A stretch of DNA of 50,279 nt from Nitrospirae bacterium YQR-1 (GCA_039908095.1 JAMOBJ010000027.1:1-50279); one strand, 5' to 3'. Shown: positions 40,927 to 50,205, counted from the stretch's first letter. The notes: generated from the letters alone by a model not told the origin. Numbers and translations: made by a program.

Positions 40927-43554
40927 CTACCCTTCCTTTTCACCCACTACTTTCATTACAAAGGCAATCTCATCGTTTTTATCTTTGATTGCGCCTGAGA
41001 TTCTTGAGTTGATTATGCCGTTAAACACATCTCTGTAGATTATTCCTGGAGTCAGACCCATTTCCTTAAGTTCCATGCCGGTCAGGAGAGGTTTAATATG
41101 CCTGTGCTCTGATAGATATCTTGATATGGCCTGCTGCCTGCCTTTGTTTTGAGCCATCAAAAAAAGTACGGTTTCTATACTCAAAGTTTTGAGGAAATGA
41201 TATAGTGTTGCAGGGTCGTTGGAATCAGGCAAATTATAAAGCTCAATCGAATGTCTCAGCGAATTAATTATGTTGTCAATTATATTTGGAGGTGTTGTCA
41301 GCCTCTTTAGAGCATCCAGGCGTGACAACGCCGGCAGAGTTGACATTATCCCCATCAGATAAATCCGCCCGATATCCGGTTCACTTGAAAAAAACGTCAG
41401 TCTGTACCACGATATAGCGTCATGGATACTCTTTAAGATGTTGCTTAGCTCCTTAGTAAATGCAAAGTCCGGGTGAATGGCGCTTAAGAGGCCATAGCCT
41501 GAGAGCCTCTTCAACGCTTTGGACGGGTCTAACTCTTTAAACACAGATAACATTTCATCGTATAACCGCGTGCCGGATACCTTTCCAAAAAGATCAAACT
41601 TCACGGCGGTTTTTATCAGTTTTTCCGTGTGCTTGCTTATTTTAAAATCAAACCTCTCCGAAAAACGCACAGCTCTGAAAGCCCTTGTGGGGTCCTCTAT
41701 AAAACTCAGATTGTGAAGCACACGGATTGTGCGCTCCTTGAGGTCTCTTTGAGCTCCAAAGAAATCTATAAGTTTACCGAAATCCCGCTTGTTCAGACAC
41801 ACGGCAAGCGTGTTTATCGTGAAATCCCGTCTGTAGAGGTCTTTTTTTATAGATGAGGTGACAACCTGAGGGAGCGCCCCAGGCTCTTCATAGTACTCAG
41901 TGCGTGCCGTTGCAATATCTATAACAAAATCCTTAATGCCGCTTTTTTCCGGTTTTAACCCAAATATCTTAGCTGTCTGAAACCTTTCGTGGGTTTTTAC
42001 CCGCCCGCCGAGACGCTTTGAAAGTTCCCACGCAAGAGCTATACCGTCTCCCTCTACAACTATATCTATATCAAGATTCTGCTCCGACCTCAGAAGATCC
42101 CGTACCGAGCCCCCAACAAGGTATGAATTCATTCCAAGTGTGTCGGCAACATCTCCGGCCTCTTTTAATATATTGAAAATTGAGACAGGTATCCTTTCCT
42201 TAAGTAGAGATGAGACGTTTCTTCTTGTTGATGTCTTAAAATCATTGTCAATCGCCACTCTGTTCTGTCTTACATAATCCTCATATAGGTTTCTGAGCAG
42301 ATCGGTTCTCGTTATGGCTCCAACTATAGTCTCACCCTTAAGTACAGGTAGAAAGCGCTGATTCTTTTCTACCATCGTCTCTTCAATTTCACTCAGAGAT
42401 GTCCCGGTACCGGCGGTCACTGCATCTGTTGTTATAAAATCATCAATGGAGCTTTTTTGAAAACCATGAAATATAGCCTTCTCTACCACTTCGCGGGAAA
42501 TTACACCCACGTATGCGTCTTCCTTGATAACCGGTAATACATTTATTTCATATTTCGTAAGCAGCATGGCGGCCTCTTTTATTGTGGAGTTCAGTTTGAT
42601 GGTAATAACCGGGCTTGTCATTATGTCTTTTGCCGTCTTAACAGGTTTGATTAACTTCCTAAGGGTACTCGTTATCTCCTCTACAATAATCTCAGGAATG
42701 CTGTCTTTAATAGTAGCCGAGGCTGCCATCGAGTGACCGCCGCCGCCGTACATTGCCATCAGCTCCGCTATGTTAAGCTCCGGCACCCGGCATCGTCCTA
42801 CAAGCAAAGTTTTTCCCTCCATTGAAAACACCAAAACCACAGCATCCGTCTCCTCCATATCCATTATATAATGGGCCATATAGGCAACATCACCAAAATA
42901 ACTGTCCCTAACGGCTACCCCGATTTTTATCCTTACGCCGGAGATAAACACATCTGTCAGAGATGAAACCAGCTCATTTAAAAGTTCAAAATCCTCTTTA
43001 CTTAATAATGGCCTTAGAAATGCCGAGACAATGTTAAGGTTTGCCCCACGCCTAAGCAGATATGCCGCTGCACTTAAATCCCGCTCCGTTGTAGAGGCAA
43101 ACCTCATCGAGCCGGTCTCTTCATAAATCCCAAGACACAGTATGGTTGCCTCCAAAGCTGAGATAATTATATTGTCTTTCCTTAACAGCTCAGTTATTAT
43201 TGTTGCAGTTGCCCCCGTTTCCTCGATAGTTTCTACGGTGGCACGGATGTCTTCTTGTTTTTTAGTATGGTGGTCATATATAAATGTAATAACACCGCTT
43301 TTACCGGCAATATCTGCAAACCGCCCTATCCTTAAAGCGCTCTGAGTGTCCACAATGACTAAACGCCTGATGCTTCCCAAAGGAATATCTTTTATCTTTG
43401 AAAACTCAACCGGATAGGTTTTAAGAAAATCCCTGACAGGTTTTTCCAAAGATCCGGGAAACACAAGTCTCGCCTCAGGAAACAACCTCTTTGCTCCCAC
43501 CATTGAAGCCAAACAGTCAAAATCGGCATTGAGGTGGCAAGTAATGACATCCAC
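40927..43554 (-). CDS. DHH - CBS - tRNA nucleotidyltransferase (A-adding type) fusion
   Basis: An 875-residue protein with three modules. The N-terminal DHH phosphoesterase (about 1-300) has HLNADFDCLASM, DHH at 94-96 and the DHHA1 glycine motif GGGGHSMAAS (270-278). Two CBS domains follow (about 305-425). The C-terminal class II poly(A) polymerase/CCA-type domain (about 455-875) has GGSVRD (481-486), the metal pair D495/D497 in LDIDIVVEG and RRDFTINTLAV. Such fusions occur in bacteria with split CCA addition, where this type adds the final A to tRNA. The DHH part may degrade small nucleotides or RNA ends, and CBS may sense adenylates. The tRNA-Pro in this window already encodes its CCA, so repair is a likely role. 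GTG start, 7 bases after yidC. Confidence 0.92.
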   Translation of the reverse strand: MDVITCHLNADFDCLASMVGAKRLFPEARLVFPGSLEKPVRDFLKTYPVEFSKIKDIPLGSIRRLVIVDTQSALRIGRFADIAGKSGVITFIYDHHTKKQEDIRATVETIEETGATATIITELLRKDNIIISALEATILCLGIYEETGSMRFASTTERDLSAAAYLLRRGANLNIVSAFLRPLLSKEDFELLNELVSSLTDVFISGVRIKIGVAVRDSYFGDVAYMAHYIMDMEETDAVVLVFSMEGKTLLVGRCRVPELNIAELMAMYGGGGHSMAASATIKDSIPEIIVEEITSTLRKLIKPVKTAKDIMTSPVITIKLNSTIKEAAMLLTKYEINVLPVIKEDAYVGVISREVVEKAIFHGFQKSSIDDFITTDAVTAGTGTSLSEIEETMVEKNQRFLPVLKGETIVGAITRTDLLRNLYEDYVRQNRVAIDNDFKTSTRRNVSSLLKERIPVSIFNILKEAGDVADTLGMNSYLVGGSVRDLLRSEQNLDIDIVVEGDGIALAWELSKRLGGRVKTHERFQTAKIFGLKPEKSGIKDFVIDIATARTEYYEEPGALPQVVTSSIKKDLYRRDFTINTLAVCLNKRDFGKLIDFFGAQRDLKERTIRVLHNLSFIEDPTRAFRAVRFSERFDFKISKHTEKLIKTAVKFDLFGKVSGTRLYDEMLSVFKELDPSKALKRLSGYGLLSAIHPDFAFTKELSNILKSIHDAISWYRLTFFSSEPDIGRIYLMGIMSTLPALSRLDALKRLTTPPNIIDNIINSLRHSIELYNLPDSNDPATLYHFLKTLSIETVLFLMAQNKGRQQAISRYLSEHRHIKPLLTGMELKEMGLTPGIIYRDVFNGIINSRISGAIKDKNDEIAFVMKVVGEKEG

Positions 43555-43561
43555 AGATGGT

Positions 43562-45157
43562 TTAGGCTGTCTCAGCTTTACGGTTTACATACATCTGCTG
43601 CACTATACTTAAGATATTACTAACTAGCCAATACAGAACCAGTCCTGATGGGAAACTTAAGAACATGAATGTAAACACTACCGGCATAATCATCATTATT
43701 TTAGCCTGAGTGGGGTCCATAGTCGTAGGGGTCATCTTCTGCTGTATGAACATTGTAGCACCCATAATAATAGGAAGCACATATATGGGGTCCTTTGCTG
43801 AGAGGTCTGTTACCCAAAAGTAAAATGGTGCTCCTCTTAACTCAACCGACACCAGAAGTGCTTTATAAAGGGCAAAAAATACAGGTATCTGAATCACTAT
43901 CGGAAGACATCCTCCCATAGGGTTAACCTTATGGACTTTGTAGAGCCCCATCATTTCCTTTTGCATCCTCTGAGGGTCCTTCTTGTACTTTTCACGGATT
44001 TCAGTCATAAGCGGCTGAATCTTCTGAAGTTTCTTCATTGAACTCTGCCCTTTGTTTATAAGTGGAATAAACGGTACCCTCACAATAATTGTCAAGGCAA
44101 TAATGGCAAGCCCGAAGTTTCCAAGGTATTTATTGAGAAACAATAAAAACCAGAAAAGCGGCCTTGCAATTATTGAAAAATAACCGAAGTCAACGATATG
44201 CTCAAGAGAGACATTCAGAGCTTTTAACACATTGTATTTCTTAGGACCCGCATAAATTAGAAATTCATTGACTGAGGCAGTGCTTTTAAAAGCCACCATA
44301 GACTTTTGTTTTACACCGGCAGGGGTAGCCGCAAGCTGCCACACCGTTGTTTCAGCCATTGGGCTCTGTGGAGCCAAAGCTGCACAGAAATACTTGTTCT
44401 CTTCAGCTATCCATTTTACACTTTCAGTATATTTTTTAACGTCATCCATTTTTTTATCTTCATCGAACTCAACCCTGTCCATACCGTTTAAGATAACCGG
44501 TCCGAAGTGCGCACCGTATCCATCCCCTCCGTCTCTGGTAAAACCACTGCCGACTGTTATGTAGTAAGAATCCATTCCGGTAGTTTCATCCTTAAGGCCA
44601 ACCTTGAAACTGTCAGCGTAGAAAGTATATGTCCTTTTGACTTTCTTACCGTTTGCTTCATAAACCAGAACCACTCTGCCTGTGTCACTTCCGCTTATTG
44701 TGATATTTTTAGAGTCTGTAGCAAACACAGCCTGAGAAAGCTCAAAATCAGTGGTTGCACCGATTACAAAAGCACCATATTTGGCCGATTTGTCAATTAA
44801 ATTGACGTCTTTTTTGCTGTCGTCTTTATATTCTTTGAGTTTAAACGATTCAATAGCCCCACCCAGAGAACCAACGATTGCACTGTAGTGGGGGGTATCA
44901 ACCGTTATATGTTTAACCTCCTCCGGAGTAACCGGTTTTTCAACAGCCGGAGCGGATGTGGCAACAGCCGGCATTTCCTTAGCCTGCTGTGAAACTGTGG
45001 TCGCATTATCTGAGGCGCCGGTTGCCGGAGCTTTAGCTTGAGGCGCTGTCTGAGGTGTAGTCTTTTGTTTTTCCGCAAGCGGCTTGACGTATAAAAACTG
45101 AAATAAAAACAGTACGGCAACTGACAACACTATCGCAACAAGAGCGTTTTTTTCCAT
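43562..45157 (-). CDS. yidC: Membrane protein insertase YidC
   Basis: A 531-residue insertase of the Gram-negative type. There is an N-terminal membrane segment (about 5-23), a low-complexity Ala/Pro/Thr linker (about 28-75), a large periplasmic beta-sandwich domain (about 80-320) and five C-terminal membrane helices. The hydrophilic-groove region (NKGQSSMKKLQKIQPLMTEIREKYKKDPQRMQKEMMGLYKVHKVNPMGGCLP) is highly conserved. It inserts small membrane proteins with or without SecYEG. It follows yidD after 34 bases in the conserved rpmH-rnpA-yidD-yidC order, with the tRNA nucleotidyltransferase fusion in the place where jag often sits. Confidence 0.97.
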   Translation of the reverse strand: MEKNALVAIVLSVAVLFLFQFLYVKPLAEKQKTTPQTAPQAKAPATGASDNATTVSQQAKEMPAVATSAPAVEKPVTPEEVKHITVDTPHYSAIVGSLGGAIESFKLKEYKDDSKKDVNLIDKSAKYGAFVIGATTDFELSQAVFATDSKNITISGSDTGRVVLVYEANGKKVKRTYTFYADSFKVGLKDETTGMDSYYITVGSGFTRDGGDGYGAHFGPVILNGMDRVEFDEDKKMDDVKKYTESVKWIAEENKYFCAALAPQSPMAETTVWQLAATPAGVKQKSMVAFKSTASVNEFLIYAGPKKYNVLKALNVSLEHIVDFGYFSIIARPLFWFLLFLNKYLGNFGLAIIALTIIVRVPFIPLINKGQSSMKKLQKIQPLMTEIREKYKKDPQRMQKEMMGLYKVHKVNPMGGCLPIVIQIPVFFALYKALLVSVELRGAPFYFWVTDLSAKDPIYVLPIIMGATMFIQQKMTPTTMDPTQAKIMMIMPVVFTFMFLSFPSGLVLYWLVSNILSIVQQMYVNRKAETA

Positions 45158-45191
45158 AGTATATTTTAGATCCTCTCCTTATTTTTTGTTT

Positions 45192-45401
45192 TCATCTAAC
45201 CGGATCATAGCCGCCGCTATTAAACGGATTACATCTTAAAATTCTCTTTACCGACATTAATAACCCCTTAAAACTCCCATTTCTTTCAATTGCCTCTGCG
45301 CAATAATCCGAGCAGCTTGGATAAAACCTGCAAGAAGACGGAAAAAGCGGTGACAGTATTGCTTTATAAAACCTGATAATCAGGATAAGAACAGCTCTCA
45401 T
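45192..45401 (-). CDS. yidD: Membrane protein insertion efficiency factor YidD
   Basis: A 69-residue protein with the family pattern [34 protein letters not shown] followed by [17 protein letters not shown], including the three conserved cysteines. It is an amphipathic membrane-associated helper of YidC-dependent insertion. The ATG overlaps the rnpA stop (ATGA), so translation is coupled. Length and sequence are normal. Confidence 0.97.
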   Translation of the reverse strand: MRAVLILIIRFYKAILSPLFPSSCRFYPSCSDYCAEAIERNGSFKGLLMSVKRILRCNPFNSGGYDPVR

Positions 45402-45661
45402 TTTAACTTATCAAACAAGGTCTTAAGTTCTGCAAACACACTATTAAACCCAACAGTAGATACCAAAGGTTTTGCAATTACAACAACATCCGACGGTGTC
45501 ATCTTAGCCTTTTCGTCCATTAAAATCAATCTGACCGCTTCTCTGAAAAATCTTTTAACCCTGTTCCTGACTACTGCATTTCCTGTTTTTTTGCTGACAA
45601 CAAGGCCTAATCTCACCAATGTGCCGGAAGTCGGTAAAACGTAAACTTTCAACATACTCAA
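45398..45661 (-). CDS. rnpA: Ribonuclease P protein component, N-terminus lacking a standard start
   Basis: The protein subunit of RNase P, which processes tRNA 5' ends. The RNR core is clear: [30 protein letters not shown]. The frame given starts at TTG (45661), two codons before an ATG, yielding 87 residues. Conserved RnpA residues continue in the same frame upstream: translating about 45727-45662 gives ERLRKSYEF then QEVLKKGRRF, matching the normal N-terminal strand and helix. That upstream frame has no ATG, GTG or TTG before an in-frame stop at 45763-45761 inside rpmH. Either an unusual start codon, frameshifting from rpmH (the frame is -1 to rpmH), or N-terminal loss applies. It overlaps yidD by 4 bases. 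Confidence 0.9.
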   Translation of the reverse strand: MSMLKVYVLPTSGTLVRLGLVVSKKTGNAVVRNRVKRFFREAVRLILMDEKAKMTPSDVVVIAKPLVSTVGFNSVFAELKTLFDKLK

Positions 45662-45711
45662 GGTAAATCTACGGCCTTTTTTTAAAACCTCTTGAAACTC
45701 GTAGCTTTTCC

Positions 45712-45855
45712 TTAAGCGCTCAGCTCTTTTCGTCCCTTTGCCCTTCTTCTTTTTATGATTTTACGTCCTGCCGCAGTTGACATACGCTTTCTAAAACCAT
45801 GCTTCCTTTTTCTCTTGATCTTGTGTGGATGAAATGTTGTATATGCTCCGCCCAT
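45712..45855 (-). CDS. rpmH: 50S ribosomal protein L34
   Basis: A 47-residue L34. The translation begins [16 protein letters not shown] and carries [26 protein letters not shown], the family's basic core. The usual start is MKRTYQPS; here it is a GGAYTTFHP variant. A GAGGAAG ribosome site lies about 9 bases upstream of the ATG. It heads the rnpA-yidD-yidC operon. Divergent to it is a zinc-ribbon protein, not dnaA, so this is not the classical origin neighbourhood. Confidence 0.95.
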   Translation of the reverse strand: MGGAYTTFHPHKIKRKRKHGFRKRMSTAAGRKIIKRRRAKGRKELSA

Positions 45856-46077
45856 TGCTGTATCTTCCTCATTTAATTTAGATTTTCTTAAAGTCTTATT
45901 ATATTACTATTTTTTAATATTGTCAACTTCAAGTTAATAAAAAAATAAAAGACTGAATTCCGGCCTTCGCTCGTAATGACATAATCACTCCGTTTATGTT
46001 ATCTTAAGTTATCACAACCAAGTTTACAAAATCGGTAAATATGTGTCAGAATTAGCTTAGTATATTGTCTGAGGTAC

Positions 46078-46677
46078 ATGATGACAATTAGGTGTCCTTT
46101 GTGTAACACGCAAAATGCTGTTAATGAGGCGGACTTCAGGGGCTTTCTGCTACAGTCGGTATGTCCCCGTTGCAGGGCTAACCACGTCTTTGTTGAGGAC
46201 AGGGGGGGTAACTTTCCCGCATCCTCACAGCTGAAAAATAAAGCCCTCAAAAAATTCTATGTACGAATTGCTGTTATAATAATAGTTGTAGTTACTATCG
46301 CTATTGCAGCCGTTTTTTTGGGAGCAATTCATTTAATTAAAAACTCAGCCTCATACAAGATGGCGGCGGAGCTGGTTACAACCAGTGATGAAGTTATATC
46401 GGCTGTCGGTGGCAATGTGGAAATAAGTTTTTTCCCTGACGCTGAAATAAAAACCAGTGGAAACACCGGTAGTGCCACATACACTCTTACCGCTAAGAGT
46501 GAAACCGGCTCGGTCAGAGTACATATCCGTATGAAGAGACAAAATGGACAGTGGGACGTTACAAGTGCATATTTTATGGATACTAATAACAAAAGAGTGG
46601 ATATTGTTAAAAAAGACCTTACTCCTACAAAAAAAGAGAAACCAAATAAAGAGAAAAAACCGGCGGCGGAAACCTGA
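46078..46677 (+). CDS. Zinc-ribbon membrane protein with Coa1-like domain
   Basis: A 199-residue protein. An N-terminal zinc ribbon (C6, C9, C29, C32) is followed by one membrane segment (about 62-87) and a C-terminal domain (about 92-170: YKMAAELVTTSDEVISAVGG...FFPDAEIKTSGNTGSATYTLTAKSETGSVRVHIRM...WDVTSAYF). The latter resembles the Coa1/Tim21-like cytochrome-oxidase-assembly fold found in many bacterial membrane proteins of unknown role. The tail is Lys-rich (about 180-199). No cytochrome oxidase genes are near. A run of seven G occurs at 46202-46208. Two Met codons lie at the start (ATG ATG); no strong ribosome site is seen. Degraded TPR and zinc-ribbon sequences follow it. Confidence 0.8.
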   Translation: MMTIRCPLCNTQNAVNEADFRGFLLQSVCPRCRANHVFVEDRGGNFPASSQLKNKALKKFYVRIAVIIIVVVTIAIAAVFLGAIHLIKNSASYKMAAELVTTSDEVISAVGGNVEISFFPDAEIKTSGNTGSATYTLTAKSETGSVRVHIRMKRQNGQWDVTSAYFMDTNNKRVDIVKKDLTPTKKEKPNKEKKPAAET

Positions 46678-46764
46678 AAACGCATGGGCCTTGTATGAAC
46701 GTGGCAGCTGTTATTTTAAAACCGGCAATCAGGAGCAGGCAATATCCGACTCACAGAACGCCTG
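46678..46764 (+). pseudogene. Relic of a TPR-containing gene
   Basis: Immediately after the Coa1-like gene, one frame reads a single good TPR (ENAWALYERGSCYFKTGNQ, then EQAISDSQNA) and stops. It has no start codon or ribosome site of its own and is in a different frame from the preceding gene. It looks like the stump of a longer TPR protein, or a former C-terminal extension of the preceding gene cut off by a frameshift. Confidence 0.45.
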
Positions 46765-46833
46765 AAGACTTGGAAATAAGCAAGCATGAGATATATACAA
46801 TAAACTCAAAGGAGACACATAAATGTCAGAGGT

Positions 46834-47019
46834 ATGTCTGTGAACGACGGCAATTCCGTTAAATGCCAAAATTGCGGCTATGAGCTTGAGGTTACACCCC
46901 AGATGGTGGAACGCCTCCACAGCAAGAGTATTCCCTGTCCGGGTTGCAAGAAAACACCGTTTGTATTTTTCCTTATGTCAAAAGTAATGCCTGCTCAACC
47001 CCCTTTGTTTTTTGGATGA
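46834..47019 (+). CDS. Short zinc-ribbon ORF, possibly decayed
   Basis: A 61-codon frame with a plausible zinc ribbon (CQNC...CPGC, about residues 11-39) and nothing after. A good ribosome site (AAAGGAG) fits better with an ATG at 46822, whose frame stops after six codons, so the original start may have been lost by a frameshift. The remaining DNA to 47182 carries no further recognisable gene. It may be a remnant of a kinase-type zinc-ribbon protein like that at 17311. Confidence 0.4.
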   Translation: MSVNDGNSVKCQNCGYELEVTPQMVERLHSKSIPCPGCKKTPFVFFLMSKVMPAQPPLFFG

Positions 47020-47182
47020 CTCTTGACTTCTCACCTGGCAGAGAGCACCGGCTTGACAAAAGACCTGGAATTGCGCCATCAGTTCTGTTTAGCGCCATAG
47101 GGGAACACCAACTGGGTCCGCTAAAACAGTAGAATGTAAGTTTTGCTTTATGATTCCATGAACTACATTTCAACACTATAAA

Positions 47183-50026
47183 CTACGGCTGATTGTAATG
47201 CTTTTTAAACCTTAAGCTGAACGTTGTTCCGTTTGTTCTGTCCAGCTCAATTGTTCCGTCAATTTGCTTAACCAGCACGGAAACTATTTGCATCCCTAAA
47301 GTTTTTGGTTGACTAAAGTCTGTCTCCGGTGGCAGCCCCACACCGTTATCACTTATAATCAATTCTATTTCATCGTTATTTACCGTGTGAACTACCAACT
47401 TGATCTCACCATCTCTGTCGTCTTTAAAGGCATGTTTCAAAATGTTTGTAAAAAGCTCGTTTATTATTAATCCGCAGGGAATTGCAATGTCTAAACCAAT
47501 ATATACATTCTCTATGTCTGTTTTGAAGGTGAGCTTATTTTTCCCGGCACCTAAAAAGATAAAAATATCCTGCGAAAGACTCGTTATATATTTCTTGAAA
47601 TCAATTTCCGATAACCCCTCTTTGTGATAGAGTTTTTCATGTATCAAAGAAATTGATTGTATTCTGTTGCGGCTTTCTATAAACATATCTCTGTAAGTTT
47701 TATCCTTAACATAATTAAGTTGAAGGCCGATAAGCCCGGAAACCAGTTGCAGATTGTTTTTTACCCTGTGATGTAACTCCCTGAGCAGAACATCTCTTTC
47801 TAAAACAGAGCTTTTTAGCGTTTTCTCAGCTTCTTTCCGTTTAGTAATATCTGTTAAAAAAGCAATTGTTCCGTCATAATTTCCTTTTTCATCCATCACG
47901 GCGGCGGCGGAAACCATCGTATAGATTTTAGTGCCGTCTTTACGTATAAATGCAAAGTCATGGTGGTTTGTCAAGCCTTGTCTGCTGCCTTCTATGTATT
48001 TTTTAGCTGTCTCAATATCAGGGATATCCATAAAAGCAAACATCCGCCTTGAAAGTATCTCCCCAATTGTAAACCCCAGCATATCAGCCATTGCCTTATT
48101 TACAAAAGTTGTATTGAAGTTTTTATCAGTCACCCAGATACCCTCATGGGCAAGCTCAACAAGCTGACGGTATTTTTTCTCACTTTCCTGAAGTGACTGC
48201 TCAAGAATCTCCATCCGTTCTATCCTGTCCTCAACAGCCTTACGCTCAACAACCCCTGCCAATACATCTGCAACCGACAACAAAAAGGTCTCCTCCGACT
48301 TGTCATACGTGTGTCCCTCTTTAACATAAATACTTATAACTCCCAACACTACCTTTTTTGACTTAATGGGAACACAATAGTGTCCGTGATTATATAAAGC
48401 ATCATATTGAATTTCATGCTCATTATCCACCGAGGACTTAAATATCGTCTTTCCGGTTTGTGCAGCAGTTCCACATAAACATTTGCCAAGCGGGATGTTG
48501 GTGCAGGTTTCAAATAATTTCAAAGGTACTCGTCTGTGGGCTTTCATTACAAGCATATCAGGGTTGTCTTCAATCAAAAAAATACATCCCATTGATGATG
48601 ACTCAGAAATCCATGGTACATTACTGAGAATGTCAAGAATTTTTTGCAGCTTTTCCTTTAATGGAATCAGCTCAAGCGATACATTTAATATAAGATTCAT
48701 AACACCTTGTGCTAAAGCACTATCAGCTATCCTCTCTTCAGATTCCTTCCTTACAATTATTCCCGCTATGGTGTTTGCAACTGTTTTTAAGAAAACCTCT
48801 TCATTGCTGTTTCTGGTATGCCCTGCATTTAAATCCACAGTCAGTACCCCCAGAAGTCTGTCTTCTAAAATAACAGGGACACAATAATGCCCGTGAAGTT
48901 CTATATTGTTGTACATTATAGTGTGCCGCTCATCTGTAGAATCAGATGAGAATACTATGTCCCCCGAGGAGGCTGCCAAGCCGCAGAGACATTGCCCCAG
49001 GATTAGCGATGAACATGTTGACAACTGATTATAACTAAAATTATGAGATGCTGCAATTCTGAGCCGGTTGTACCTTTCATCTAAAAGAAATATGCATCCT
49101 TTTTTATGTGAGGCTAACCACGGTATCGATATTAAAATCTCCAGGATTTTCTCCAGTTGCCTTTTCAGAGAAACAGACAGTAGAGAGACCTTGAGTATTG
49201 AATTTACAACTTCCTGAAGTTTTGCATTCTGAACAATATTTTCTCTTTTCCGGTATAATTCATCTATTGTTTCCTGTAACATATTCTTTGCCTCGTAATT
49301 AAACAGTCTAATAACCCCAACCATAGAGAAAGCGATAATTACTGCCGCTGCAGCTCTGAATACTTGTACGGGAATTTTAACAAAAGCTAAGAAGTTATTT
49401 GTATTAAGAATATTAGAGGGGAAGAAATCACCTTCCGGAACAACCAACCCTGCTAATATCCCGTATACTATAAAAAATATTGTTGTTATCAGAAAGTATT
49501 TTTCAAGTTTCATCTTCTGTGATATATATGTCGCCTTACAGTGCAATCTCAAGCCAATGGCAGAAAAAACAGCACCCGGAAATGCTAAAAAATATCTTGA
49601 TAATATTTGTCCGCTCTGAAGTGTTGCCTGTGAATTATAAGAGACAATTACAATAACTGTTAAAAGCACAGGCACTAACCACCATTTCAAATATTGGGAA
49701 AGATATCTTACCGTGATACTTTCACATATTCTCAGTGTTTGTCTGCCAAACTCAAGTAGAAAACAAAATGACGAAACCAGAAAAATGAAGCTTATTGTTT
49801 TTAGTATATCATTCGATGGATGTAGAAATAACAACATGTCAAGCCATTCATTAACACCATGAAGCAGGGCAAATAAAGATAATAACCAGATAACTTTTAC
49901 CGGCTTAAAATGTTCGTTAATTTTTGGCTGTAAGGATAACGAGATGCCCATGAAAACAAAAGCTAATCCATAGACAAAAAACACATAGTGCATATTGTCT
50001 CTGAAAAATTGCTCTACTGCTTCCAC
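47183..50026 (-). CDS. Sensor histidine kinase: membrane domain, two GAF, PAS, HisKA_2
   Basis: A 947-residue sensor kinase. About seven membrane segments (about 12-240) form an N-terminal sensor resembling membrane-bound 7TM-type input domains. Two GAF domains follow (about 270-428 and 440-595) that are clear paralogues, each with LGxCLCGxAA (C346/C348; C516/C518) and HGHYCVP (C382; C551). A PAS domain (about 612-735) precedes a HisKA_2 dimerisation region with ELHHRVKNNLQ (phospho-His at 752 or 753) and a HATPase (about 845-940) with NELFTNILKHAF and SDNGVGLP. HisKA_2 kinases signal to response regulators or to atypical outputs; no cognate regulator is adjacent. GTG start with GGGGGGC ribosome site. 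Confidence 0.92.
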   Translation of the reverse strand: MEAVEQFFRDNMHYVFFVYGLAFVFMGISLSLQPKINEHFKPVKVIWLLSLFALLHGVNEWLDMLLFLHPSNDILKTISFIFLVSSFCFLLEFGRQTLRICESITVRYLSQYLKWWLVPVLLTVIVIVSYNSQATLQSGQILSRYFLAFPGAVFSAIGLRLHCKATYISQKMKLEKYFLITTIFFIVYGILAGLVVPEGDFFPSNILNTNNFLAFVKIPVQVFRAAAAVIIAFSMVGVIRLFNYEAKNMLQETIDELYRKRENIVQNAKLQEVVNSILKVSLLSVSLKRQLEKILEILISIPWLASHKKGCIFLLDERYNRLRIAASHNFSYNQLSTCSSLILGQCLCGLAASSGDIVFSSDSTDERHTIMYNNIELHGHYCVPVILEDRLLGVLTVDLNAGHTRNSNEEVFLKTVANTIAGIIVRKESEERIADSALAQGVMNLILNVSLELIPLKEKLQKILDILSNVPWISESSSMGCIFLIEDNPDMLVMKAHRRVPLKLFETCTNIPLGKCLCGTAAQTGKTIFKSSVDNEHEIQYDALYNHGHYCVPIKSKKVVLGVISIYVKEGHTYDKSEETFLLSVADVLAGVVERKAVEDRIERMEILEQSLQESEKKYRQLVELAHEGIWVTDKNFNTTFVNKAMADMLGFTIGEILSRRMFAFMDIPDIETAKKYIEGSRQGLTNHHDFAFIRKDGTKIYTMVSAAAVMDEKGNYDGTIAFLTDITKRKEAEKTLKSSVLERDVLLRELHHRVKNNLQLVSGLIGLQLNYVKDKTYRDMFIESRNRIQSISLIHEKLYHKEGLSEIDFKKYITSLSQDIFIFLGAGKNKLTFKTDIENVYIGLDIAIPCGLIINELFTNILKHAFKDDRDGEIKLVVHTVNNDEIELIISDNGVGLPPETDFSQPKTLGMQIVSVLVKQIDGTIELDRTNGTTFSLRFKKHYNQP

Positions 50027-50205
50027 AAGCCCCCCAATTCGCTATTTTATTGCTGCTATAGCTGTCCCCCCTAACTATCTGTACAACTTTAGATGATTAT
50101 AGCATATTCTTTTGTTTTCTGCAATTTATAAATTTACCAAGTATGAGCATCTCCCTGCCAAACCTCTTGTAAATGTCAGCTCTGTTGAGGCAGCAGAGAG
50201 CGCTT

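Noticed and set aside
45856..46077. Possible replication origin next to rpmH-rnpA
   Set aside because: The spacer is AT-rich, but dnaA is not divergent to rpmH and no DnaA-box cluster is visible.
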